64,000 nucleotides of DNA from Limnobacter sp. SAORIC-580 (GTDB lineage Bacteria > Pseudomonadota > Gammaproteobacteria > Burkholderiales > Burkholderiaceae_B), in the NCBI RefSeq assembly GCF_013004065.1, contig NZ_CP053084.1, forward strand, positions 2,046,001-2,110,000, read 5' to 3'. The translations under genes and the position numbers were made by a program. The notes under the pieces are model-generated. The model made no database searches, had not been told where the DNA came from, and saw nothing but the letters and a program-made list of their open reading frames with translations. Shown here in pieces: positions 49,730 through 57,435 of the stretch. Positions within the stretch are counted from its first letter, which is position 1; each line of letters begins with the position of its first letter.

Positions 49730-50683
49730 TCAACGCTTCAAAAAGTTAAGTAGATCCTGATTCAAGCGATCTTTGTGAGTGTCAGCCAAGCCATGGGGAG
49801 CACCTGGATAAACAATCAGAGTGGAACCCTTGATTTGCGCTGCAGATGCTTTGGCCGATGCGTCCAAAGGAACGATTTGATCGTCATCGCCGTGAATGAT
49901 CAGCGTGGGAATGTTGAATTTCTTCAGGTCTTCACGAAAGTCTGTCGCAGAAAATGCAGCGATAGAGTCATAGGTGTTCTTGTGACCTGCCTGCATGCCC
50001 TGAACCCAGAATGACTGAATCAGTCCTTGTGAAGGTTTTGCGCCTTCGCGATTGAAACCAAAGAATGGCCCCGACGCAATATCCAGATACAACTGCGAAC
50101 GGTTTTCCAGCGATGCTTGTCGAAGCCCGTCAAACACGCTCATCGGAAGCCCACCGGGATTACTTTCAGTTTTCAACATCAATGGCGGAACCGCTGCCAC
50201 CAACACGGCCTTTTCAACGCGTTTGGTGCCATGCCGCCCAATGTAGCGGGCCACTTCACCACCGCCTGTTGAGAACCCTACCAGGGTGACACGCTTCAAG
50301 TTCAAGGCTTCGATGACGGCCAACAAGTCGTCGGCATAATGATCCATGTCATTGCCATGCCAGGGTTGACTGGATCGACCATGGCCGCGCCTGTCGTGGG
50401 CAACAACCCTGTATCCATTGCTGGCCAGGAACATCATTTGCGATTCCCAACTGTCAGAATTCAGCGGCCAGCCGTGACTGAAAACCACGGGCTGACCATC
50501 GCGAGGGCCCCAGTCCTTGTAATAAAGCTGCACATTGTCTTTGGTGACGATCGTGCTGGCGGATTGGACAAAGCTGCTCTTACCTTGGGTGTTGCCTGCC
50601 ACAGTGGCAGGTTGGGCGGCATTCACAGTTGCTGAGAATAAGGCAGTTGAAAAGATTGCTAAAAAGTTTTTGAATGCGTTCAT
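49730..50683 (-). CDS. exported alpha/beta hydrolase, haloperoxidase-like
   Basis: A 317-residue protein with a signal peptide ending near ATVNAA. The alpha/beta hydrolase core has the oxyanion motif [10 protein letters not shown], the [11 protein letters not shown] loop, nucleophile Ser138 in [12 protein letters not shown], an acid in [11 protein letters not shown] and His in PGAPHGL; this is the cofactor-free chloroperoxidase/esterase group. Export is unusual for that group, which is mostly cytoplasmic. ATG 50683 follows GGGAG and overlaps the stop of the preceding hydrolase gene (TAATG). Natural substrate is unknown, probably an ester or lactone. Confidence 0.88.
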   Translation of the reverse strand: MNAFKNFLAIFSTALFSATVNAAQPATVAGNTQGKSSFVQSASTIVTKDNVQLYYKDWGPRDGQPVVFSHGWPLNSDSWESQMMFLASNGYRVVAHDRRGHGRSSQPWHGNDMDHYADDLLAVIEALNLKRVTLVGFSTGGGEVARYIGRHGTKRVEKAVLVAAVPPLMLKTESNPGGLPMSVFDGLRQASLENRSQLYLDIASGPFFGFNREGAKPSQGLIQSFWVQGMQAGHKNTYDSIAAFSATDFREDLKKFNIPTLIIHGDDDQIVPLDASAKASAAQIKGSTLIVYPGAPHGLADTHKDRLNQDLLNFLKR

Positions 50684-51675
50684 TATTGATCTCCCACGTT
50701 GCACTGATCCAGATTTTTCCCATCGAGCGAGCTCATCGGGCGCTGAACGCTTCGATCAAGAAACTCAACCATCGCATCAGCGATTTCCTTGCCATGCGTT
50801 TCGATTGCGAAGTGACCAGTGTCGAGAAACTGAACTTCCGCCTTGGGATTGTCGCGCTTGTAAGCGTTTGCACCGGCCGGGATAAAAAATGGATCATTGG
50901 CACCCCAAATCGCCAATGTGGGTGGCTGATAGCGGCGGAAGAACTCGTGCAGTGCACCGTACTGTTTAATATTCTGGCCATAGTCAAGCAACAGATCCAT
51001 TTGTGCATCAACGCCGATACGTTCCACCGCAGCATGTGCCAGCTGGTAGGTTTCGGGAGCCACCAGTGAAGTGTCTTTCACACCCTCTGTGTACTGCCAC
51101 TTGATCATCTCGTACGTGTTGAAGCGACGCAGTGCCTCCCGGTTGGCTGGCGTTGGATTGGCCCAAGCCTTGCGCATGTCGGCCCAACCTTCGCTGAGCC
51201 CTTCCTCATAGGCATTGCCATTTTGACTCACGATCGCAGTGATCTTCTGCGGATTTTTTACAGCAAGACGCCAGCCGACAGGGGCACCGTAGTCGAATAC
51301 ATACATGGCGTAACTATCCATACCCTTGGCGACTGTGAATGCGTCGATTACCGAAGCGAGGTTGTCGAATTGATAGGCAAATGACTTGCCTGGCAGAACA
51401 TTGGTTTGACCAAAACCAGGCAGATCGGGGGCGATGACATGATATTTCTCTGCCAGTTTCGGGATGAGCTCACGAAACATGTAGGAAGACGCGCCGAATC
51501 CGTGCAACAGCAAAACTTTGGGTGCAGTGTCAGGCCCGGCTTCTCGATAAAACACATCGACATCCTGAATATTCACATACCGGTGATGAACCTGCTCTGT
51601 GGGAGGTGCCGCACTGGCGGCGAAAGTTGCAGTGGCCAGCGTAGTTGCGGCCAATAGTGCGTGAATGCTAGTCAT
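50683..51675 (-). CDS. exported alpha/beta hydrolase, epoxide hydrolase/dehalogenase-like
   Basis: A 330-residue protein with a signal peptide ([14 protein letters not shown]). [13 protein letters not shown] carries the oxyanion site; the nucleophile position is Asp128 in [11 protein letters not shown], and [12 protein letters not shown] and [10 protein letters not shown] supply acid and His. An Asp nucleophile points to epoxide hydrolase or haloalkane dehalogenase chemistry rather than an esterase. It is the first gene of a two-gene operon that faces the CGNR regulator across a 136-base gap. Confidence 0.88.
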   Translation of the reverse strand: MTSIHALLAATTLATATFAASAAPPTEQVHHRYVNIQDVDVFYREAGPDTAPKVLLLHGFGASSYMFRELIPKLAEKYHVIAPDLPGFGQTNVLPGKSFAYQFDNLASVIDAFTVAKGMDSYAMYVFDYGAPVGWRLAVKNPQKITAIVSQNGNAYEEGLSEGWADMRKAWANPTPANREALRRFNTYEMIKWQYTEGVKDTSLVAPETYQLAHAAVERIGVDAQMDLLLDYGQNIKQYGALHEFFRRYQPPTLAIWGANDPFFIPAGANAYKRDNPKAEVQFLDTGHFAIETHGKEIADAMVEFLDRSVQRPMSSLDGKNLDQCNVGDQ

Positions 51676-51720
51676 GGCTATTCCTTGTCGTAAAAATTAA
51701 ATGATCAGCTGCTTGTTTGA

Positions 51721-51811
51721 AATAACCTGTATAATTTGATTTATACGGTTACTTGAACGGAAGTGTCTTCCAAAAAAAGTAACCTGTCAAACTATTTTTT
51801 AAAGGTTACTT
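51721..51811. promoter_or_regulatory. duplicated operator between hydrolase operon and CGNR regulator
   Basis: Two copies of an inverted repeat: TAACCTGT at 51723-51730 with GGTTACTT at 51747-51754, and TAACCTGT at 51780-51787 with GGTTACTT at 51804-51811. Both half-sites repeat at exactly 57 bases, so the whole site is duplicated. The second copy touches the ATG of the regulator gene, which suggests autoregulation. Confidence 0.75.
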
Positions 51812-52426
51812 ATGGAAAAGACTGAAACGTCGATAAACAACAATCCCGGAGAGATCCCAATGGTGGGTGACCACCTGGCTCTGGACTTACTGAACACAGA
51901 AATGCGAGTTGGCAATGAGTCAGTGGATTTATGGCGAAGTGGTGAGGATGTTCACGCATGGCTTGTGCGATGTGGTTTGTTGGCGAGCGCGTCCATCGCA
52001 GCAGCAGCAGCAGCAGCAGCAGAGAAACAGACATTACTCAGGCAGGCGAGAGAACTTCGAGCACTCGCTCGTCAGCTGATTGAACAATGGAAGAATGGAC
52101 AGATGGGCGATGTGCAGCCGCTGAACAAGTTTCTTGATGCCTACCTCAGCGCCCCACAGGTGATACCAACCGACGCCGGTAGACTTGTATTGACCCGAGT
52201 TGCCAAAGCCGATCCTGTTGCTAATTTGCTGGGGCCAGTGGCTGAAGCAGTCGCGCAATTGCTGACCGATGGCGAGCTCGATCTTGTTAAAAAATGCGCC
52301 CATCCTGAATGCATTCTTTGGTTCTACGACCGAACAAAATCGCATAAGCGTCGCTGGTGCAGCATGGCATCTTGCGGAAATCGACACAAAGCTGCCCAGT
52401 TCAGAAAAAAGGTGGGAACAACTTGA
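51812..52426 (+). CDS. CGNR zinc-finger (ABATE domain) transcription regulator
   Basis: A 204-residue regulator. The N-terminal ABATE-type domain opens with VGDHLALDLLNTE; residues 63-70 are eight Ala coded by (GCA)8; the C-terminal CGNR zinc finger has Cys162, Cys167, Cys183 and Cys188 in CAHPECILWFYDRT and WCSMASCGNRHKAA. This family is thought to bind DNA through the finger and a ligand through the ABATE domain. It is divergent from the two exported hydrolases, which it probably controls through the duplicated operator. Confidence 0.9.
   Translation: MEKTETSINNNPGEIPMVGDHLALDLLNTEMRVGNESVDLWRSGEDVHAWLVRCGLLASASIAAAAAAAAEKQTLLRQARELRALARQLIEQWKNGQMGDVQPLNKFLDAYLSAPQVIPTDAGRLVLTRVAKADPVANLLGPVAEAVAQLLTDGELDLVKKCAHPECILWFYDRTKSHKRRWCSMASCGNRHKAAQFRKKVGTT
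51998..52021 (+). repeat. (GCA)8 trinucleotide repeat
   Basis: Eight perfect GCA units in frame, encoding an Ala tract in the CGNR regulator. Other Ala codons in nearby genes are mixed, so the pure tract is likely to be recent and slippage-prone. Confidence 0.9.
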
Positions 52427-52445
52427 GTGAATGATTGCAATCTGC

Positions 52446-52847
52446 TTACGTGGTTTTTTTAGCGACTCGAGCAATCACTTTGATTTCGAAGTCGAAGCCG
52501 GCAAGCCAGTTCACTCCCAATGCGGTCCAGTTCGGATAAGGAGATTCGGGAAATACTTCATCCTTGACCTTCAGGATTGTGGGGAATTGATTCTCTGGAT
52601 CGGTGTGAAAGGTGGTTACGTCGACGATGTCGTTCAGCGAACATCCGCCAGCTTTCAACGTTGCCTCAAGATTGGCGAATGCCAAGCGAACCTGAGCTTC
52701 AAAATTTGGCTCTGGTGAGCCATCTCCAAGGCTTCCGACTTGCCCCGATACAAACAGGAGGTCGCCAGATTTAATCGCAGCAGAGTAACGGTGTAGCTTA
52801 TACAACTCATGGCGATCAGCTGGAAAAATTGCTTGGCGTGTGCGCAT
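52446..52847 (-). CDS. RidA/YjgF family protein
   Basis: A 133-residue member of the RidA superfamily. The SGQVGSLGDG segment, FANLEATLKAGGCSLNDIVDVTTFHTD and PNWTALGVNWL are characteristic; the Arg that binds the 2-imino acid carboxylate in true RidA (usually in AR near position 105) is replaced by a Leu/Ala-rich stretch, so it may be one of the non-deaminase Rid subfamilies. ATG 52847 follows GAGG; an earlier in-frame start at 52928 would be in the operator region. Divergent from a LysR regulator. Confidence 0.85.
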   Translation of the reverse strand: MRTRQAIFPADRHELYKLHRYSAAIKSGDLLFVSGQVGSLGDGSPEPNFEAQVRLAFANLEATLKAGGCSLNDIVDVTTFHTDPENQFPTILKVKDEVFPESPYPNWTALGVNWLAGFDFEIKVIARVAKKTT

Positions 52848-52895
52848 CGGTGTTACCTCGAAAGTTGATTGGTAACGGAAATTTAAGTGATATTT

Positions 52896-52948
52896 TTGTT
52901 TGAATAAATTGCTAAATAACAGCAACACTGTTTAAATATTTCAAACAA
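52896..52948. promoter_or_regulatory. operator-like inverted repeat between ridA-like gene and LysR gene
   Basis: TTGTTTGAA at 52896-52904 and TTCAAACAA at 52940-52948 are exact inverses, with ACAG/CTGT nested between them, in AT-rich DNA. Size and location suit a LysR-type binding region. Confidence 0.55.
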
Positions 52949-52964
52949 TTATTCGGAGAAGTGA

Positions 52965-53870
52965 GTGGACCGATTTGATTGCATGAGGGTTTTTGTGCGC
53001 GTGGTGGAGGCAGGCAGTTTTACAAAGGCGGCCGAAACCTTGGACATAAGTAGAGCCACTGTGACCCAATCAATTCAGCAATTGGAAGCACACCTGCGCA
53101 TCAAGCTACTGAACCGTACCACCCGCAAAGTGAACGTAACCAAAGATGGTGCAGCCTACTTTGAGCGTGTGGTCAAGTTACTGAATGAACTTGAAGACAT
53201 CGAACACAACCTGCCTGGTTCTCCTGGTTCTCCCCGTGGCCTGCTCCGTGTGGATGTTCCAAGCCCTTTCGCCAACATCATTTTGGTGCCGGCACTGCCA
53301 GATTTCTACGCACGTTTTCCAGACATTCAACTTGAATTGGGAGCCAGTGACAGAAAAGTAGATTTGATTGGCGATAACGTCGATTGTGTAGTCAGAGGTG
53401 GAGAAATTACAGATGGTGCTTTGATAGCACGTCACGTTGGTAATTTGCGGTTGGGTGTTTACGCTGCGCCATCTTACTTAAAGCAATTAGGAACACCTTT
53501 GCATCCGCAAGAACTAATTGAATCTGACCATAGAATTATCCGTTATCGCTGGGCAAATGAATTGCCATATGGATTGCGTAAAGATGGAGTAGACGCAAGG
53601 TTACAAGGACGCTCCATGCTGGAAATAGATGATGGCAACGCCTACCTGACAGCGGGTTTGGCTGGATTAGGCGTGCAGTGGTTGCCTGAGTACATGGCCA
53701 AACGACACATCAAAAACGGTGAACTGGTGCGGCTTTTCTCGGACTGGCAGTTCGATTCAATGCCTTTGTACGTGGCTTATTCTCCCAACAGATATGCCAG
53801 CAAACAGCTTCGGGTTTTTATCGAGTGGATCACTCATCTGATAGCGCAGCACGCAAGCGCACCACAGTAA
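52965..53870 (+). CDS. LysR family transcriptional regulator
   Basis: A 301-residue regulator starting with GTG behind GGAGA. The winged-helix domain is FVRVVEAGSFTKAAETLDIS with RATVTQSIQQLEAHL and LLNRTTRKVNVT; the effector domain follows from about residue 90. It resembles the CrgA/DmlR-like LysR group (RTTR motif). It is divergent from the RidA-like gene, a likely target, and its 3' end overlaps the convergent protease gene by 41 bases. Ligand unknown. Confidence 0.92.
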   Translation: MDRFDCMRVFVRVVEAGSFTKAAETLDISRATVTQSIQQLEAHLRIKLLNRTTRKVNVTKDGAAYFERVVKLLNELEDIEHNLPGSPGSPRGLLRVDVPSPFANIILVPALPDFYARFPDIQLELGASDRKVDLIGDNVDCVVRGGEITDGALIARHVGNLRLGVYAAPSYLKQLGTPLHPQELIESDHRIIRYRWANELPYGLRKDGVDARLQGRSMLEIDDGNAYLTAGLAGLGVQWLPEYMAKRHIKNGELVRLFSDWQFDSMPLYVAYSPNRYASKQLRVFIEWITHLIAQHASAPQ

Positions 53871-54609
53871 ACGCACCACCTCTCCAAATGCAATAAAGCG
53901 CGATAAGCAGCAGTAGCGCATAAATCATTTCACCATGCTCTGCCGCAAGAAATCCATACTGATAACTGGCAGCTGGAATGTTGATCAATGCATGAATCAG
54001 GATAGCTGCCATGAGCCAAACAAGCTGCCTTTTAGCCACAGCCAGAGCTCCGATAAAAGTCAAACCAACTTGTATCACGATGGCAAAAACACGTTCAATC
54101 AACAAGAAAATAGCTGTCCACTCCGTAAGGCTTGCCAATTGCTTCTTGATGACATCCTGCGCAGTGGAATCAAGATCCAGTGTCTGAAGTACTTCCGGAC
54201 TGGAGTAAAAATACAGAAATTGCGCGTGGGCGATCACGCCAAGAAGCACTGCCTCGCACAGGGCATAGCCCAGCGCAAATTTAGCCAACCACGGAAGGTC
54301 CAAATTGCTGCGCACGCTTCTAACTTTCAAACAAATGTATTTCCCGGTCTCCTCAAAAAGACCTGCAGTAAGACAAGCCATGACTAGTCCGACCAAAGCC
54401 TGCTGGCTACTTACGGACTGCCCAGGTAAAGCAAACCCTGCCGAGCTCAAAAAAACAGGCTCTAACACCCTAGCAAACAACACGAACGCCATGGCACCTA
54501 GCCAATAGGGTTTAGATCCGGAAGGCAATCGACGATTGAGCTGAACAATCAGACAAAGACCGACTGCACACAATGTCAACATCGACAACATATTGAGAAC
54601 GATCACCAT
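53830..54609 (-). CDS. YhfC-like intramembrane metalloprotease/glutamic protease homologue
   Basis: A 259-residue polytopic membrane protein with about seven hydrophobic segments. The motif LFEETGKYICLK (Glu86, Glu87), the later Glu119 and His128, and His206 in LIHALINIPA match the pattern of the YhfC/PrsW/CAAX-protease superfamily (EExxK/R plus two membrane His residues). These enzymes cut substrates inside the membrane, sometimes to release transcription factors. It is translationally coupled to the regulator gene upstream (TAATG at 54607-54611). Protease activity is inferred, substrate unknown. Confidence 0.7.
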   Translation of the reverse strand: MVIVLNMLSMLTLCAVGLCLIVQLNRRLPSGSKPYWLGAMAFVLFARVLEPVFLSSAGFALPGQSVSSQQALVGLVMACLTAGLFEETGKYICLKVRSVRSNLDLPWLAKFALGYALCEAVLLGVIAHAQFLYFYSSPEVLQTLDLDSTAQDVIKKQLASLTEWTAIFLLIERVFAIVIQVGLTFIGALAVAKRQLVWLMAAILIHALINIPAASYQYGFLAAEHGEMIYALLLLIALYCIWRGGAFTVVRLRAALSDE

Positions 54610-55115
54610 TATTCTTCAACCACCGGTAACAAAATTGTGGACAGCTCATAAGCCATTTGATGTGGCTGACCTGAAGGCTTCAGCAGCGGCTTAATTGCCT
54701 CTAGCACTTTCTTCTGAAATTCATCCAGTTGATTTGGGGTGGCATAGAAAATCGCTTTGCTGAACCCATGTCGATAACTCTCTTTTTCCTGGTTCGAATC
54801 CAGAAACCTGTCAAAGCTGTTCAAAACCCCAGCCAGGTAAAGATTGAAAAGTTTTTTGAGTTCGTCCGAAGATGGGTTTGCTTGGGCTGTTGCACAAGAT
54901 ATGCGATAGGTAACCTCGGTGGCACCGCGCTTCTGATTTTCCTGTTCTACCTCAATCAAACCTGCGTCGAACAATGCTTTGATATGCCGATACAGTGTAG
55001 CCGGCGCAATTTCGGGTAGGTCCTTGTGGATTTGCTGAGGAGTCGAAGGCTCCGAGAACAGATACGAGAGGATTTTCATCCGCACAGGATGCAGCGCCAC
55101 TTCCAGATTGGTCAT
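54609..55115 (-). CDS. ArsR-like winged-helix transcription regulator
   Basis: A 168-residue regulator. Residues 1-75 form a winged helix: ALHPVRMKILSYLFSEPSTP, HKDLPEIAPATLYRHIKAL as recognition region and LIEVEQENQKRGATEVTYR as wing. The C-terminal half is helical (LKKLFNLYLAGVLNSFDRFL; FQKKVLEAIKPLL) and may bind a ligand or form dimers. Its stop shares one base with the start of the protease-like gene, so the two form an operon. No metal-binding Cys/His set of classical ArsR is seen. Confidence 0.85.
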   Translation of the reverse strand: MTNLEVALHPVRMKILSYLFSEPSTPQQIHKDLPEIAPATLYRHIKALFDAGLIEVEQENQKRGATEVTYRISCATAQANPSSDELKKLFNLYLAGVLNSFDRFLDSNQEKESYRHGFSKAIFYATPNQLDEFQKKVLEAIKPLLKPSGQPHQMAYELSTILLPVVEE

Positions 55116-55139
55116 TGATTTACTTCTGGGGTTACATTA

Positions 55140-55155
55140 TTATCAATAATGATAA
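55140..55155. promoter_or_regulatory. palindromic operator candidate between ArsR-like and MerR genes
   Basis: TTATCA-ATAA-TGATAA is a perfect 6-base inverted repeat in an AT-rich 102-base divergent gap. It lies 25 bases from the ArsR-like start and 63 bases from the MerR start, so it may serve either. Confidence 0.5.
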
Positions 55156-55217
55156 CAATATGAAATGTTCTCGGCAATCCTCTGAAAATAGACTGGCTCC
55201 GCGAATGGGCTTAAACA

Positions 55218-55619
55218 ATGTATATCGGCGAACTCTCAAAAAAGTCTGGTGCATCGCGCAAGGCGATTTATCTTTACGAGCAAATGGGATTAATCCCAAA
55301 GCCAACACGCAAAGGCAGCTACCGCGTTTATGCGGACGTGGCTATCCATCAAATTCAAACCATTCGTTGCGCACAAACCCTGGGCTTTAAGCTCAAGGAA
55401 CTCGTCGAGGCTTTGGCGAGCAACAACAGCGCCCCCCGCTCAAGCATGGCACTGATGCTTGAGCAAATTGAATTGAAACGATCGGCCCTTCATTCGCAAA
55501 TCGAAACAGCACAGGCTCAACTGCTTTTGTTAAATCAACTAGAACATGAATTGCTTCACTCCCCGGAATTAATGAACTGCGAACTTACTGTTGACTCTTC
55601 CCCTAAGGGCAAGCTTTAG
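55218..55619 (+). CDS. MerR family transcriptional regulator
   Basis: A 133-residue regulator. The MerR helix-turn-helix YIGELSKKSGASRKAIYLYEQ and GLIPKPTRKGSYRVY is at the N-terminus; a dimerisation coiled coil (ALMLEQIELKRSALHSQIE) follows. The C-terminal region has a single Cys (near residue 122) and no metal-binding loop, so a redox or organic signal is more likely than a metal. The quinone reductase-like gene starts 32 bases downstream and is the probable target. Confidence 0.92.
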   Translation: MYIGELSKKSGASRKAIYLYEQMGLIPKPTRKGSYRVYADVAIHQIQTIRCAQTLGFKLKELVEALASNNSAPRSSMALMLEQIELKRSALHSQIETAQAQLLLLNQLEHELLHSPELMNCELTVDSSPKGKL

Positions 55620-55620
55620 A

Positions 55621-55645
55621 CTTTTTGTGATTCAACAAAAAGGAG
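55621..55645 (+). promoter_or_regulatory. hairpin overlapping the ribosome binding site
   Basis: CTTTTTGT (55621-55628) and ACAAAAAG (55635-55642) form a perfect 8-base stem with a GATTCA loop. The 3' arm includes the first bases of the Shine-Dalgarno AAGGAG (55640-55645) of the next gene, six bases before its ATG. Confidence 0.6.
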
Positions 55646-55651
55646 CTTGTC

Positions 55652-56239
55652 ATGCGCCAACGCATCTTGATTATTCTTGGCCATCCAGCCGAGGCCAGCT
55701 TGTGCGGTGCCATCGCCGATGCCTACCAAAGTGGAGCGCAGGCTTCAGGTCAAGATGTTCGCTTGCTCAGCCTTGGCAAGCTGAATTTCGATCCGATACT
55801 GCGCAATGGTTACAACACCATTCAAACACTTGAACCTGACTTGCTCGCTGCGCAAGAATCCATTGCGTGGGCCGAGCACCTTGTGTTTGTTTATCCAATT
55901 TGGTGGGGTTCCATTCCAGCCATTCTTAAAGGCTTCTTTGATCGAATATTCCTGCCCGGATTTGCATTCAAGTTTAAGAAAGACGCATTGATGGTCGATG
56001 GCCTGTTAAAGCAACGAACTGCACACCTGATCGCAACCATGGACACTCCGCCGTGGTACTACCGGCTGGTGTATCGCATGCCCGGGCACAACCAAATGAA
56101 ACGAACCATTCTTGAGTTTTGTGGCATTAAACCAGTGGAAATTACCAGCTTTGGTCCAGTGAAAAACTCGCAGGCAAGCACACGCGAGAAATGGCTGGCG
56201 AGTGCTTACCAATTTGGATTAAACGGCCTTGCCAGATAA
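55652..56239 (+). CDS. NAD(P)H dehydrogenase (quinone)-like flavoprotein
   Basis: A 195-residue flavodoxin-like protein of the NQO1/MdaB/KefF family. ILIILGHPAEASLCGAIADAY is the FMN/FAD phosphate region, HLVFVYPIWWGSIPAILKGF with DRIFLPGFAFKF is the diagnostic block, and RTILEFCGIKPVEITSFG closes the fold. It probably reduces quinones by two electrons. It lies behind a MerR gene in the same direction, and has a strong AGGAG site partly within a hairpin. Confidence 0.92.
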   Translation: MRQRILIILGHPAEASLCGAIADAYQSGAQASGQDVRLLSLGKLNFDPILRNGYNTIQTLEPDLLAAQESIAWAEHLVFVYPIWWGSIPAILKGFFDRIFLPGFAFKFKKDALMVDGLLKQRTAHLIATMDTPPWYYRLVYRMPGHNQMKRTILEFCGIKPVEITSFGPVKNSQASTREKWLASAYQFGLNGLAR

Positions 56240-56255
56240 GTCGGCAAGCGCTTTT
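56228..56255 (+). terminator. weak rho-independent terminator
   Basis: CTTGCC and GGCAAG form a 6-base stem with a 9-base loop, followed by CGCTTTT. It overlaps the end of the quinone reductase gene and separates it from the convergent DUF1348 gene. Confidence 0.4.
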
Positions 56256-56259
56256 AAAC

Positions 56260-56733
56260 TCAAAGCCCAAGGTCGCTTAACCCTGGATGGTCATTCGGTC
56301 GGGGGCCGTGCGGCCATTGAAACAAACGCTCCGATTCCTTGATTGGAATATCGTTGATGCTGGCGTGGCGAACCTTCATAAATCCGTTCGCATCAAATTC
56401 CCAGTTCTCGTTGCCGTAGCTTCGAAACCAGCGACCCTCAGTATCGTGCCATTCATAGGCGAATCGAACCGCAATTCGATCATCTGAAAAGGCCCACAAT
56501 TCCTTGATCAAACGGTAGCCGTTTTCAACTGCCCATTTTCTGGTTAAAAAATCGACGATCGCTGCCCTGCCCTGAAATATCTCGCTGCGGTTGCGCCATT
56601 TGGAATCTTCTGTGTAAGCCATGGAGACCGCCTCTGGATTTCTGGAATTCCAGGCGTTTTCTGCCGCCCTGACTTTCTGAATTGCAGATTCCCGATTAAA
56701 GGGTGGCAGTGGTGGTTTGGTGTTGGTGCTCAT
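56260..56733 (-). CDS. DUF1348 / NTF2-like protein
   Basis: A 157-residue NTF2-fold protein. [38 protein letters not shown] and [20 protein letters not shown] are the conserved DUF1348 blocks. NTF2-like proteins can be enzymes or binding proteins; function here is unknown. It overlaps the preceding PNPOx-like gene by four bases (ATGA), so both are translated from one mRNA under the divergent LysR regulator. Confidence 0.88.
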   Translation of the reverse strand: MSTNTKPPLPPFNRESAIQKVRAAENAWNSRNPEAVSMAYTEDSKWRNRSEIFQGRAAIVDFLTRKWAVENGYRLIKELWAFSDDRIAVRFAYEWHDTEGRWFRSYGNENWEFDANGFMKVRHASINDIPIKESERLFQWPHGPRPNDHPGLSDLGL

Positions 56734-57314
56734 TCATTTCTCCGTAATTGCGCCCTTAGTGGCGCGGTCATTTCGTCGATCTCCGCAAGTGTGAATCGCG
56801 GCGTAATGTGCTGCGGGCAGTTCCAATCGAAGGCCTCCACAGAAATAATGAATCCTCTCTCTACAATCGCTTTGTAGCCGGGTGTAACAAGCCGCTCGAT
56901 CAAATCAGGCTCAGTATCGCGATCAATAAAGCGAACACGACCAAGTAACTTCAGCCGCCGCTGATTGGCATAATCCATCAGGATAAGCGCAACACGGTTG
57001 TCGTGACTCAAGTTACCTACACTGACGTATTGAACATTGCCGCGATAGTCCGCGAAACCCAAGGTGCGCTCATCGAGAACTTTCAGGAAACCCGCTGGGC
57101 CACCTCGGTGCTGCACGTAAGGCCAGCCGGTTTCGCTCACACTGGCCTGAAAGAAATGATCACGCGATTCAATGAATGTGGTCTCTCTTTCCGTCAATTT
57201 GTCACGCCGATTGGCAGACTGATCCATGGCCGCATATCGTTCCCGGCTACCTGCCTGGATTTGTAGTTCGCGCACGCCCTGCGTGAACGCAATTTCTGCA
57301 AATGCATTTCCCAT
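56730..57314 (-). CDS. pyridoxamine 5'-phosphate oxidase-like flavoprotein
   Basis: A 194-residue split-barrel FMN-binding-like protein. The core is [20 protein letters not shown], followed by [20 protein letters not shown] and [19 protein letters not shown], the usual blocks of the PNPOx-like general stress group. True PNPOx activity is unlikely. ATG 57314 sits behind a strong AAGGAG; an in-frame TTG one codon upstream is ignored. First gene of a two-gene operon with DUF1348. Confidence 0.88.
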   Translation of the reverse strand: MGNAFAEIAFTQGVRELQIQAGSRERYAAMDQSANRRDKLTERETTFIESRDHFFQASVSETGWPYVQHRGGPAGFLKVLDERTLGFADYRGNVQYVSVGNLSHDNRVALILMDYANQRRLKLLGRVRFIDRDTEPDLIERLVTPGYKAIVERGFIISVEAFDWNCPQHITPRFTLAEIDEMTAPLRAQLRRNE

Positions 57315-57412
57315 CAACGATCTCCTTGAAAATTAGAAACCCGGAAGGATTGGGTGAGATAAGTGTCATCCATTTCCATTTTTATTTGAATAAGTCAAAA
57401 TAGAACTACTTA

Positions 57413-57429
57413 ATTTCCAATATGGAAAT
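57413..57429. promoter_or_regulatory. LysR-type palindrome before the second LysR gene
   Basis: ATTTCC-AATAT-GGAAAT is a perfect inverted repeat seven bases before the LysR ATG at 57436 and about 100 bases from the divergent PNPOx-like start. Location fits autoregulation. Confidence 0.6.
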
Positions 57430-57435
57430 AATTAA

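Noticed and set aside
51998..52021. CRISPR or phase-variation switch
   Set aside because: It is a coding (GCA)8 tract whose changes keep the frame; there are no spacers or cas genes in the window.
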